49,493 nucleotides of DNA from Thiomonas sp. FB-6 (GTDB lineage: Bacteria; Pseudomonadota; Gammaproteobacteria; Burkholderiales; Burkholderiaceae_C), in contig NZ_KB898492.1 of NCBI RefSeq assembly GCF_000377645.1, positions 1 through 49,493 of the forward strand. Reading direction: 5' to 3'. Every line of letters begins with the position of its first letter. Within the stretch, counting starts at the first letter, position 1. Of this stretch, positions 33,000-40,985 are shown one piece after another. The notes below the pieces were generated by a model. It made no database searches and was not told where the DNA came from. It saw only the letters and a program-made list of their open reading frames with translations. The position numbers and the translations under genes are program-made.

Positions 33000-34348
33000 A
33001 GGCCGTGGCGCGCGATGCGGGCGAGCCATCGGGCGAGCCATCGGGCGTGCAACTGGCGCGCTATGGCGCGCTGCAGTTCGCGTTGAGCTTCGTCGCGCTG
33101 CCGCTGTACGTGTTCCTGCCCGCCTATTACGGGGTCGAATACCGCGTGCCCCTGGGTCTGCTCGGGGCGCTGCTGCTGGGCACCCGTCTGGCCGACGCCC
33201 TGGTGGATCCGGCCCTCGGCCGCCTGGCCGATCGCATGCTCGCGCGCCGCCGCGCCTGGGGCCTCATCGCCGCGGCCAGCCTGGTTTCGCTGGCTGGCTT
33301 CGCCGTGCTGATGAGGCTTCCGGCCTGGTTGCCCTACGCGGCCGGCGGGGCCGGTTTCATCGCCGCCTTCGCCGCCGCCTTGTGGCTGGCGCAGGCCGGC
33401 GGCACGGCGGCCACGGTCGCCCACCAGGCCTGGGGCGCCGCGCTGGGGCAGGGCGAGGCGGCCCGCACGCGTGTGTTCGCCTGGCGCGAGTCCCTGGGGC
33501 TGGCAGGGGTGCTGGCGGCGGCAGCGGCGACCCAGCTGGGCGGCGCGAGCGTGTTCACACTGGGCTTCGCACTGAGCCTGGGCGCGGCGCTGGTGCTGCT
33601 GCGCGGCGTCGAGCTGCCGCGCCTGTTCGCGCCGCGAGCATCCGCATTCGCCTCCATCCCGGGCGGCCTGCGCGCCGTCGTCGAGCCGCTGCGCCACCGG
33701 GCCTTCCGCGGCCTGCTCGCCACCTTTGTCACCAGCGGCGTGGCCGCCTCGATCCCGGCCACGCTGGTGTTGTTCTTCGTGCGCGACCGCATCGGGGCGC
33801 CGCAGTGGGCCGGGGCCTACCTGTTGTTGTATTTCGCCGCCGCCGCCGCCGGCGTGCCCCTGTGGCTGCACGGGGTGCGGCGCTTCGGCGCGGCGCCGAC
33901 CTGGCTGTTCGGCATCGCACTCACCGTCTGCAGCTTTGCCTGGGCGGCCGCCCTGCGGCCCGGGCAGAGCGAGGCCTACGCCGTGCTGTGCGCGGCCTGC
34001 GGCCTGGCGCTGGGCTCGGACCTCATCGTGCCTCCCGCGCTGCTGGCCGGACTGATCCGCAGCCTCGGCCACGGCGGCCGGCTCGAAGGCGCGTACTTCG
34101 GGCTGTGGAACCTGGCCGCCAAGTTCACGCTGGCGCTGGCCGCGGGCGTCGCGCTGCCCCTGCTCGGCGCCATGGGCTACCGCCCCGGCACCCCCGCGCA
34201 GGGCGCGCTTCCGGCGCTGGTGGTGGCCTATGCGCTGCTGCCCTGCGCGCTGAAGATCCTGTCGGGGTGGATGCTGTGGCGCGGGTGGATGCGTCCGGCC
34301 GCGAGCGACCCCGGTTTTCTGTTGGACTCGACGAGGAGAGAGGCATGA
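32996..34348 (+). CDS. MFS transporter, GPH (melibiose-carrier-like) type
   Basis: The 450-residue protein has 12 predicted membrane segments. The N-terminal LRYG-like LARYGALQFALSFVALPLYVFLPAYY and TRLADALVDPALGRLADRM match the sodium/sugar symporter-like (GPH) branch. The loop DRIGAPQWAGAYLLLYFAAAAAGVPLW fits the second half. Members of this operon type are not known to carry sugars; a lipid or lipid-precursor role is possible but untested. The start overlaps the chalcone-isomerase-like stop, and the end overlaps the DUF3833 start (ATGATG). Confidence 0.85.
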   Translation: MKAVARDAGEPSGEPSGVQLARYGALQFALSFVALPLYVFLPAYYGVEYRVPLGLLGALLLGTRLADALVDPALGRLADRMLARRRAWGLIAAASLVSLAGFAVLMRLPAWLPYAAGGAGFIAAFAAALWLAQAGGTAATVAHQAWGAALGQGEAARTRVFAWRESLGLAGVLAAAAATQLGGASVFTLGFALSLGAALVLLRGVELPRLFAPRASAFASIPGGLRAVVEPLRHRAFRGLLATFVTSGVAASIPATLVLFFVRDRIGAPQWAGAYLLLYFAAAAAGVPLWLHGVRRFGAAPTWLFGIALTVCSFAWAAALRPGQSEAYAVLCAACGLALGSDLIVPPALLAGLIRSLGHGGRLEGAYFGLWNLAAKFTLALAAGVALPLLGAMGYRPGTPAQGALPALVVAYALLPCALKILSGWMLWRGWMRPAASDPGFLLDSTRREA

Positions 34349-34905
34349 TGATTCCCTGGTACAAGCCCCTGCGCCTGGCCGCGGGCACCCTGCTGGCCGC
34401 CGGCATGCTGGCCGGCTGCGCGAGCGTCACCCCGGCCGACTATCGGAGCGAGAAACCGGAACTGGCGCTGGAGCAGTATTTCAACGGCCCGCTCAGCGCC
34501 GACGGCGTCGTGTTCAACCGCTCGGGCAAGGTCATCAAGCGCTTCCACGTCGACATGGTGGGCGAGTGGAAGGGCGGCGAGGGCACGCTGACCGAGCATT
34601 TCCTGTACAGCGACGGCACCCGCTCCGAGCGGATCTGGCATCTGCGCCGCCTGCCCGGCGAGGGGCCGCAGCGGCGCTACGAGGGAAGCGCCGGCGACGT
34701 GGTGGGCACGGCCGCAGGCTATGCCGAGGGCAACGCCTTCCACTGGCAATACACGCTGGCGCTTCCGGTCGGCACGCACACCTACGACATGCACATGGAC
34801 GACTGGATGTACCTGATGAACGAACAGGTGCTGCTCAACCGCACCGAGATGAGCAAGTTCGGCATACGGGTCGCCAGCATTTTCATCGCCTTTCACAAGC
34901 CCTGA
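34345..34905 (+). CDS. DUF3833 lipoprotein
   Basis: The 186-residue protein has a lipoprotein signal (LLAAGMLAGCAS, lipobox LAGC). The DUF3833 domain follows: LEQYFNGPLSADGVVFNRSGKV, GTLTEHFLYSDGTRSERIW, YEGSAGDVVGTAAGYAEGNAFHW and MDDWMYLMNEQVLLNRTEMSKFGIRV. It probably sits in a cell-envelope membrane. Its role is unknown, but it recurs with the Cfa/DUF1365 gene set. GAGGAGAG lies just upstream; either of two adjacent ATG codons (34345 or 34348) could be used. The SDR gene follows after 25 bp. Confidence 0.86.
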   Translation: MMIPWYKPLRLAAGTLLAAGMLAGCASVTPADYRSEKPELALEQYFNGPLSADGVVFNRSGKVIKRFHVDMVGEWKGGEGTLTEHFLYSDGTRSERIWHLRRLPGEGPQRRYEGSAGDVVGTAAGYAEGNAFHWQYTLALPVGTHTYDMHMDDWMYLMNEQVLLNRTEMSKFGIRVASIFIAFHKP

Positions 34906-34930
34906 GGGCCTGGCCCTGTCCGGAGTACCC

Positions 34931-35692
34931 ATGGCCTGCAACCCCGCGATTCGCGACTGGGCCGCCCAGCGCGTGTGGATCGTCGGCGCCTCCAGCGGCA
35001 TCGGCGCGGCGCTGGCGCGCGAGCTGATCGCCCGCGGCGCGCGCGTGGCCGTCTCGGCCCGCAGCGCCGCCGGGCTGGCGGCGGTGCGCGGCGCATGGGC
35101 GCTGCCGCTGGACGTGCGCGACGCGCAGGCCCTGGAGGCCGCGGCCGGGCAGCTGCGCGCGCAATTCGGGGGCCTCGACCTGGTCGTGTATTGCGCCGGC
35201 ACCTACGCCCCCCAGCGCGCCACCCGCTTCGACCTGGATGCGGCGCTGGCCCACGACGAGATCAACTACCGCGGCGCGCTGCGATTCCTGAACGCGGTGC
35301 TGCCGCTGCTGCTCGAGCAGGGCAGCGGGCACCTGAGCCTGGTGTCCAGCGTGGCCGGCTGGCGCGGCCTGCCGCAGGCCCTGGCCTACGGGCCGACCAA
35401 GGCCGCGCTGATCAACCTGGCGCAGGTCCTGTACCTGGACCTGCGTCCCGCGGGCCTTGGCGTCAGCGTGGTCAATCCGGGCTTCGTCGAAACGCCCCTG
35501 ACGTCGGGCAATGACTTCGCGATGCCCGGGCTGCTGCGCCCCGAACAGGCGGCCGCGCGCATGCTGCGCGGCTGGGAGCAGGGGCGCTTCGAGCTGCACT
35601 TCCCCCGCCGCTTCACGCTGTGGCTGCGGCTGCTGCGCTTGCTGCCCGACCGCCTGTACTTCCGCGCGGTGCGGCGTTTCACGGGAATGTGA
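34931..35692 (+). CDS. Short-chain dehydrogenase/reductase
   Basis: The 253-residue protein is a classical SDR with the nucleotide-binding motif VWIVGASSGIGAALA, the CAGTY region, a Ser in SLVSSVAGWRG and the catalytic AYGPTKAAL (Tyr-x3-Lys). VVNPGFVETPLT completes the fold. It probably uses NADP(H), judging from the basic residues after strand 2, but the substrate is unknown. SDRs of this kind recur in the FAD/DUF1365/Cfa operon. It follows DUF3833 by 25 bp in the same direction and is likely the last strongly linked gene. Confidence 0.9.
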   Translation: MACNPAIRDWAAQRVWIVGASSGIGAALARELIARGARVAVSARSAAGLAAVRGAWALPLDVRDAQALEAAAGQLRAQFGGLDLVVYCAGTYAPQRATRFDLDAALAHDEINYRGALRFLNAVLPLLLEQGSGHLSLVSSVAGWRGLPQALAYGPTKAALINLAQVLYLDLRPAGLGVSVVNPGFVETPLTSGNDFAMPGLLRPEQAAARMLRGWEQGRFELHFPRRFTLWLRLLRLLPDRLYFRAVRRFTGM

Positions 35693-35775
35693 GTGCGGGT
35701 TGGGGGGCCGGGCGGGCCTATAGTCGCCGTTGCGCCGGCGCACGGCGCGCCCTCCGACCGCTGACGAGACGCCCG

Positions 35776-36066
35776 ATGCCCGCCTACCTGATCGCCGATA
35801 CCCAGTTGACCGACCCCGAGGCCTACGAGGAATACAAGCGCAAGGCCAAGGCCCTGGCCGAGCAGCATGGCGGCGAATACATCGTGCGCGGAGGCGACAT
35901 GGTGCTCGAGGAGTCCGAGCTGTGGAGCCCGGCGCGCCTGGTGGTCGTGCGCTTCCCCTCGATGGACAAGGCGCGCGGCTTCTACGAGTCCCCGGAGTAC
36001 CAGCAGGTGCTGGGCATCAGCAGGCGCGCGGCGCGGCGCACCGTGGTGATCGTCGAGGGCGTGTGA
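35776..36066 (+). CDS. DUF1330 family protein
   Basis: The 96-residue protein shows the DUF1330 (dimeric alpha/beta barrel) pattern: AYLIADTQLTDPEAYEEYKRKA, GGEYIVRGGDMVLEE, RLVVVRFPSMDKARGFYESPEYQQVLGIS. The function is unknown. It lies 83 bp after the SDR gene, possibly transcribed from the same operon or separately. The start ATG has only a weak purine-rich region (GACGAGACG). Confidence 0.85.
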   Translation: MPAYLIADTQLTDPEAYEEYKRKAKALAEQHGGEYIVRGGDMVLEESELWSPARLVVVRFPSMDKARGFYESPEYQQVLGISRRAARRTVVIVEGV

Positions 36067-36347
36067 GCCGGCCCCCGGCCCCCGAGGCCCGGTGACCGGA
36101 CCCGCCTGTCGGAAATACGCGGCAGGCAGGGCACAGCGGCGGGGAGCGCTGATACCCTGCGCCTACACGGCACACGCAGCGTACGCGAGGCTGGCGGTCC
36201 CGCTCCAAGGGGACGGTCGCGCGCACGCGGGAAAACCCGACTTATGGCAACGCGGCCCCCAAGCGTAGAGTCGCATCCAGATCAGGATTGGAACGAACGA
36301 TCGTTTCTTTTTTCGGGCGCTACTGCTTCTCCCACGGAGAAATGTCA
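36067..36347 (+). promoter_or_regulatory. Intergenic region with palindrome before the GDSL esterase
   Basis: This 281-bp gap contains the palindrome AACGATCGTT at about 36296-36305 within a wider imperfect repeat (GAACGAACGA against TCGTTTCTTT). The pattern resembles many TetR-family operators. It lies about 45 bp before the GDSL start, where a repressor would block transcription. C- and G-rich short inverted repeats follow the DUF1330 stop and could end the upstream transcript. The regulator is not identified. Confidence 0.4.
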
Positions 36348-37580
36348 ATGAACAGGGGACTTACCTTCGCGGTTGCCGCAGGCGCCGCGCTGCTGATGGC
36401 CGGTTGCGGCGGCGGCAGCAATCCGAGCGCACCGACGCTGTCCACGGTGGCCAGCGTCAACGCGGCGAGCACCGCGCCGAGCGCGGGGCCCAGCAGCGGC
36501 TTCAACAATTTCGTCGTGTTCGGCGACAGCCTGTCGGACGACGGCGCCTACACGCTGGCCGCGGTCGGCGTCTACGCCTCGGTACCCTTCCTCGGCACCC
36601 TGCCGTACTCGGCCGGCGGGCAGTTCACCGTCAACGGCGCGAGCACCGGCAACTGGACCGGCGTGCTGGCGCAAAACCTGGGCCTGAGCCTCGCGCCCAA
36701 CGTGGTCGGCTACACCACCAGCGGCGTCACCGCCTACCTCACCCCGACCGGCACCACCACCACGCTGTCGAGCGCCACCTGCGCCTTCAACACGGCGCCC
36801 TCCGGCAGCCCGAAGAACTGCACCGACTTCGCCCAGGGCGGCTCCATGGTGGCCAACTCTGACGGCATCGGCCACAGCACCGGCGCGCTGACCTACCCGG
36901 TGACCCAGCAGTTGCAGAACTACCTGGGTGAGTTCGGCTCCTTCAACAGCTCGCAGCTGGTCTCGGTGCTGGCCGGCAACAACGACATCTTCACCGCGCT
37001 CAGCGGGGTGCAGACCGCCGAGAGCCAGGGCGTGGCGCAGTCCACCGCGGTGGCGCAGGCGCAGGCGACGGTGGCCGTGGCCGCCGACCAGCTGGCCGGC
37101 GTGGTCAAGAGCATCCTCGGCAACGGCGGGCGCTACGTCGTGGTCTACACCTTGCCGGACTCCTCGCTCAGCCCCTTCGGCCAGAGCCTGGCCGGCGGCA
37201 CCACCTGCGACAACAAGAACCCGCAGACCGCCTGTTACCTGCTGTCCAACCTGGTGCAGGTGTTCAACCAGCGCCTGCTGAACGACCTGCAGGGCCAGCC
37301 GGTGAAGATGATCGACGGCTTCGCGCTGCTCAACCAGGAGGTCGCCAGCCCCGCGAGCTTCGGCTTCACCAACGTGACCACGCCGTGGTGCGACCTGAGC
37401 CACGTGAACAACACCTCGCTGCTGTGCAATGTGAACACCCCCGCGACGGCCTATGGCGCGAGCACGTCGAACCTGGGAAGCTGGCTGTTCGCCGACGCCG
37501 TGCACCCGACGCCGGCGGGATACCAGGTCATCGCCAACGCCACCCTGGCGGAGCTGCGAAGCTTCGGCTGGGTGTCCTGA
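36348..37580 (+). CDS. GDSL/SGNH-family esterase-lipase, predicted lipoprotein
   Basis: The 410-residue protein has a signal with lipobox LLMAGCGGG, so it is probably a lipoprotein. SGNH blocks are present: block I VVFGDSLSDDGAY with the Ser nucleophile; block II near FAQGGSM; block III AGNNDIF; block V DAVHPTPAGYQVI with Asp and His. It is of the phospholipase/lecithinase type, hydrolysing esters or phospholipids; the substrate is unknown. ATG 36348 is preferred because GGAGA (36336-36340) gives 7-nt spacing; ATG 36342 would be only 1 nt from it. An OmpW-type porin follows by 48 bp. Confidence 0.88.
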   Translation: MNRGLTFAVAAGAALLMAGCGGGSNPSAPTLSTVASVNAASTAPSAGPSSGFNNFVVFGDSLSDDGAYTLAAVGVYASVPFLGTLPYSAGGQFTVNGASTGNWTGVLAQNLGLSLAPNVVGYTTSGVTAYLTPTGTTTTLSSATCAFNTAPSGSPKNCTDFAQGGSMVANSDGIGHSTGALTYPVTQQLQNYLGEFGSFNSSQLVSVLAGNNDIFTALSGVQTAESQGVAQSTAVAQAQATVAVAADQLAGVVKSILGNGGRYVVVYTLPDSSLSPFGQSLAGGTTCDNKNPQTACYLLSNLVQVFNQRLLNDLQGQPVKMIDGFALLNQEVASPASFGFTNVTTPWCDLSHVNNTSLLCNVNTPATAYGASTSNLGSWLFADAVHPTPAGYQVIANATLAELRSFGWVS

Positions 37581-37628
37581 GGCCCGCATGGTCCCGTTCG
37601 CGCTCCCATCTTCCTGGAGACACCCCGC

Positions 37629-38405
37629 ATGATCCGCCAACATTCTGAACGCGCCGGCGCGCGCGGTTCATTGCCGGGCCGGCGCACCGCCGCCGCCTCG
37701 CTGCTCGCCGCCGCCGCGGCCTTCGGGGGTGCCTGCGCCCATGCCGATACCCTCGGCGGAGCCGGCACCAACACCATCTACGCCGGCGTGGCCGCGCTGC
37801 AGAACCACGCCTCGCTGGGCGACCTGCACGGCCTGAACACGCCGCCCGGGCTGAACCTGGACATCGGCAACGCCACCACGCTGGGCCTGGGCCTGGTGCA
37901 CAACTTCAGCGACCGCTGGAGCGTGGAACTGGCGCTGGGCGCGCCGCCCACCGTGCACACCGACGCCAAGGGCGCGAACTGGGCGTTGCTGGGTATCCCC
38001 CCGGGCACGCGCATCGCCGACGCGGACGTGCTGTCGCCGACCGTGTTCCTGAACTGGCACCCGATGAGCACCCGCTCGCGCTGGGACCCCTTCGTCGGCC
38101 TCGGCCTGAATTACACGCGCTTCGCCAACACCAAGGCGCTGACGCCCCTGACCAACGCGCTGGGCCCGACCGAGCTGAGCCTGTCGGACTCGTGGGGCCC
38201 GGCCGCGCACGTGGGCCTGAGCTACCACATCGACCAGCATTGGTCGCTGGTCGGCACGGTGGCCATCGCGGACGTCAAGAGCACGCTGACCGTGACCTCC
38301 TATTCGCCCGCGGCGGTCTCCCCGCGCATCGTGACCTCGCAGTCCAGCACGGACATCAACTTCCACCCGGTGATCTACACCCTGGCGGTGGGCTACAGCT
38401 TCTGA
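37629..38405 (+). CDS. ompW: OmpW-family outer-membrane protein
   Basis: The 258-residue protein has an N-terminal signal ending near ACAHA-D, then an eight-stranded beta-barrel pattern with alternating hydrophobic residues. Family blocks include LGLGLVHNFSDRWSVELALG, PTVFLNWHP, FVGLGLNYTRF, LSLSDSWGPAAHVGLSYHI and a final aromatic LAVGYSF, the signal for outer-membrane assembly. OmpW forms a narrow hydrophobic channel, proposed to move small hydrophobic molecules. It lies 48 bp after the GDSL esterase and may form a pair that handles lipid-derived compounds; that link is inference. Confidence 0.9.
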   Translation: MIRQHSERAGARGSLPGRRTAAASLLAAAAAFGGACAHADTLGGAGTNTIYAGVAALQNHASLGDLHGLNTPPGLNLDIGNATTLGLGLVHNFSDRWSVELALGAPPTVHTDAKGANWALLGIPPGTRIADADVLSPTVFLNWHPMSTRSRWDPFVGLGLNYTRFANTKALTPLTNALGPTELSLSDSWGPAAHVGLSYHIDQHWSLVGTVAIADVKSTLTVTSYSPAAVSPRIVTSQSSTDINFHPVIYTLAVGYSF

Positions 38406-38418
38406 TCCTCCGGATCAG
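38402..38418. terminator. Short bidirectional hairpin between convergent ompW and pdxI
   Basis: CTGATCC (38402-38408), loop TCC, GGATCAG (38412-38418). The perfect 7-bp stem contains both stop codons. No T-run is present, so it may act as a weak terminator or a 3'-end protector for both transcripts. Confidence 0.4.
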
Positions 38419-39299
38419 GCCCCGGCGGACGCGATGGCGTCCAGCCGGCGCACGCTGGCGGCGTCCAGGCGCAAGCTCTCGGCCGCCAGGTTGTCGCGCA
38501 GATGCGCGGCGGAGGCCGTGCCTGGGATCAGCAGGATGTTGGGCGAGCGTTGCAACAGCCAGGCCAGCGCCACCTGCATCGGCGTGGCGCCGAGTTCCCC
38601 CGCGACTTCCGACAAGGTCGTCGACTGCAGCGGCGTGAAGCCCCCCAGCGGGAAATAGGGCACGTAGGCGATGCCGGCCCCGGCCAGCTCGTCGATCAGT
38701 GCATCGTCGTCTCGGTGGGCCAGGTTGTAGTGGTTCTGCACGCAGGCCAGATCGGTCATGGAGCGGGCCAGGCGCACCTGCGCGGGCGTGGCGTTGCTCA
38801 GGCCGATGTGACGCACCAGGCCTTCGCGGCGAAGCTGCTCCAGGGTTCCCAGCGGCTGCTCGATCGGCCCCTCGGCCGGGTCGTGCGTGTCGAACATCAG
38901 GCGCAGGTTGACCACCTCCAGGCGCTCCACGCCGAGGTTGCGCAGGTTGTCGTGGACCGCGCTGCGCAGTTCCTCCGCGGAAAAGGCCGGATTCCAGGAG
39001 CCTCCGAGCCCGCGGCGCGCGCCGATCTTGGTGACCAGGGTCAGCGACTGCGCGTAGGGATGCAAGGCTTCGCGGATCAGCTGGTTGGTGACGTGCGGGC
39101 CGTAGAAGTCGCTGGTGTCGATATGGTCCACGCCGGCCGCGACCGCCTCGCGCAGCAGGGCGATCGCCGCTTGCGGGTCCGCGGGCGGACCGTAGACAGC
39201 CGGGCCGGCCAGTTGCATGGCGCCGTAGCCCATGCGGCGCACCTCGCGGCTGCCCAGGCGGTAACGGAGGGAATCGGAATTCGGGGTCGATGGGTTCAT
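38415..39299 (-). CDS. pdxI: Aldo/keto reductase, YdbC/PdxI (pyridoxal reductase) type
   Basis: The 294-residue TIM-barrel protein closely follows E. coli YdbC: RMGYGAMQLAGPAVYGPP, VDHIDTSDFYGPHVTNQLIREAL, VTKIGARRG, VHDNLRNLGVERLEVVNLRLM and FPLGGFTPLQSTTLS. YdbC has been characterised as an NADPH-dependent pyridoxal reductase (PdxI). The Asp, Tyr and Lys of the AKR tetrad are present. The usual His position reads NLR, as it does in YdbC. A LysR gene is divergent, 97 bp away, and is the likely regulator. Symbol given by similarity; the actual substrate is untested. Confidence 0.85.
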   Translation of the reverse strand: MNPSTPNSDSLRYRLGSREVRRMGYGAMQLAGPAVYGPPADPQAAIALLREAVAAGVDHIDTSDFYGPHVTNQLIREALHPYAQSLTLVTKIGARRGLGGSWNPAFSAEELRSAVHDNLRNLGVERLEVVNLRLMFDTHDPAEGPIEQPLGTLEQLRREGLVRHIGLSNATPAQVRLARSMTDLACVQNHYNLAHRDDDALIDELAGAGIAYVPYFPLGGFTPLQSTTLSEVAGELGATPMQVALAWLLQRSPNILLIPGTASAAHLRDNLAAESLRLDAASVRRLDAIASAGA

Positions 39300-39396
39300 G
39301 GTGAGGGTTCCAGGTTGAGCCTGGAGAAACTCTAGAAGCCATTTGCTTGTTCGACTAGCCGTACTACGATGCACGGCCTGTACGGAATGCCGAACA
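39300..39396. promoter_or_regulatory. Divergent pdxI/LysR promoter region
   Basis: The 97-bp gap is where a LysR-type regulator would bind to control both itself and pdxI. It contains the inverted repeat CCAGG-N5-CCTGG near 39310-39324 and a short A/T-richer stretch at 39331-39372. A specific T-N11-A operator could not be picked out with confidence. Confidence 0.45.
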
Positions 39397-40299
39397 ATGG
39401 AGCCCCGACTCGACGATCTCTCCGCATTCGCCGCGGTGGCACGCGCCGGCGGGTTCCGCGACGCCGCCCGCGCGCGCGGCACCAGCGCCTCCAGCCTGAG
39501 CGAGGCCGTGCGCAGGCTCGAGGCCCAGCTGGGGGTGCGGCTGTTGAACCGCAGCACCCGCAGCGTGGCGCCCACCGAGGCGGGGCGGCAGCTGCTGGGC
39601 CGCCTCGCACCCGCGCTGGAGCAGATCGGCAGCGCGCTGGAGCAGGCGCACGCCTCGCGCGACCGGCCTGCCGGCACGCTGCGACTCAACGTGCCGGTGG
39701 CCGCGGTGCGCCTGGTGCTGCCGCGCCTGCTGCCGGAGTTTCTCGCCGCCTATCCCCAGATCCGCCTGGAGATCCGCGCCGAGGATCGTTTCGTGGACAT
39801 CCTGGCCGAGGGCTGCGACGCCGGCATCCGCTACGACGAGCGCCTGGAGCAGGACATGGTGGCCGTGCCCATCGGCCCGGCCCGCCAGCGTTTCGCGGCC
39901 GCGGCCTCGACGGCCTATCTGCGGCGCGCCGGGCGCCCCCGGCATCCGCGCGACCTGATGCGCCACGCCTGCCTGCGCGGGCGCTTTTCCAGCGGCGCCA
40001 TGCCACCCTGGGAGTTCGCGCGCGACGGCGAGGTGCTGCGCCTGGATCCGCAGGGTCCGTTGCTCGTGGGCATCGGCGCCGCCACCGACCTGGCGGTGGA
40101 CGCGGCGGTTTCGGGCGTGGGCATCGTGTATTTGTTCGAGGACTGGCTGGCCCCGTATTTCGAGCGCGGCGAGCTCGAGCCGGTGCTGCAGCCCTGGTGG
40201 CCGAGTTTCACCGGCCCCTTCCTGTACTACCCCGGCCAGCGCCAGCTGCCGCCCGCGCTGCGCGCCCTGGTCGACTTCGTCAAGACCCGGCGCTGGTAG
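39397..40299 (+). CDS. LysR-family transcriptional regulator
   Basis: The 300-residue protein has an N-terminal winged HTH (LDDLSAFAAVARAGGFRDAARARGTSASSLSEAVRRLEAQLGVRLLNRSTRS) and a LysR substrate-binding domain in the DUF/YhjC-like group that senses small ligands (FLAAYPQIRLEI, FVDILAEGCDAGIRYDERL). Divergence from a PdxI-like aldo/keto reductase suggests control of that gene. The start has no strong ribosome-binding site but places the HTH at the expected N-terminal position. Confidence 0.93.
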   Translation: MEPRLDDLSAFAAVARAGGFRDAARARGTSASSLSEAVRRLEAQLGVRLLNRSTRSVAPTEAGRQLLGRLAPALEQIGSALEQAHASRDRPAGTLRLNVPVAAVRLVLPRLLPEFLAAYPQIRLEIRAEDRFVDILAEGCDAGIRYDERLEQDMVAVPIGPARQRFAAAASTAYLRRAGRPRHPRDLMRHACLRGRFSSGAMPPWEFARDGEVLRLDPQGPLLVGIGAATDLAVDAAVSGVGIVYLFEDWLAPYFERGELEPVLQPWWPSFTGPFLYYPGQRQLPPALRALVDFVKTRRW

Positions 40300-40366
40300 C
40301 GTCGCCGCCGGGCTGCCGATAGCATGCGGGGCCCGAATCCAGTTGCCGCAGCCGCGAGCCCTTCCC

Positions 40367-40975
40367 ATGCCAGGCCGAATCCTTGTTTCCCGCCGTGCCA
40401 TTGCCGTCCCGATGCTGCTCGCCGCGCTGACGGCACCGCCAGCGCTGGCGCATCGCCGCGAGGGCGATGCCGGCGGAGTGGCGGACGCGCAGGGCCGCTA
40501 CGGGGTCGTCTTTCCCGCCGCGAGTGCCGAGCCGAACCCCGAGCTCACGCCCGGCGCCCTGAACCCGCGGGTGACCCAGGCCAACATCCGCTCGAGCATC
40601 TGCGTCGCCGGGTTCACACGGGGCATCCGCCCGGCGGAGGGTTACACCGAACGGCTCAAGCGCGAGGGCATCCGCGCCTACGCCTACGCGGACCACCGCC
40701 TGCGCGACTACGAGGAGGATCACCTGATCAGCCTGGAACTCGGCGGCTCGCCCGACTCGCCGCGCAACCTGTGGCCCGAGCCGCACCACGTGATCGGCGG
40801 CTGGGGCAGCTACGCCAAGGACCGCCTGGAAAACCGCCTGCACCGCCTGGTGTGCGGCGGGCGCATCCCGCTGGCGCAGGCGCAGTACGACATCAGCCAC
40901 GACTGGATCGCCGCCTACCGCAGGTACGTGGCGGAGCAGCCGCGGCCGCAGCGGGGGCACCGCTACGGCGACTGA
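40367..40975 (+). CDS. Secreted HNH-like nuclease-domain protein
   Basis: The 202-residue protein has a signal peptide (LLAALTAPPALA-HR). A conserved exported module follows: VTQANIRSSICVAGFTRGIRP, then YEEDHLISLELGGSPDSPRNLWPEP. The DHLI..ELGG...N.WP pattern resembles the HNH/His-Me metal site of small nucleases. Two cysteines (ICVAG and LVCGG) could form a disulfide. The activity and target are unproven; a role in extracellular DNA use is one possibility. ATG 40367 is preferred over an upstream in-frame TTG because it opens directly into the signal peptide. Confidence 0.68.
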   Translation: MPGRILVSRRAIAVPMLLAALTAPPALAHRREGDAGGVADAQGRYGVVFPAASAEPNPELTPGALNPRVTQANIRSSICVAGFTRGIRPAEGYTERLKREGIRAYAYADHRLRDYEEDHLISLELGGSPDSPRNLWPEPHHVIGGWGSYAKDRLENRLHRLVCGGRIPLAQAQYDISHDWIAAYRRYVAEQPRPQRGHRYGD

Positions 40976-40985
40976 GTGCCTGGGC

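Noticed and set aside
40335-40366. CGAATCCA upstream of the HNH-like gene as a further ECF promoter
   Set aside because: The -10 position reads AGCC rather than CGTA.
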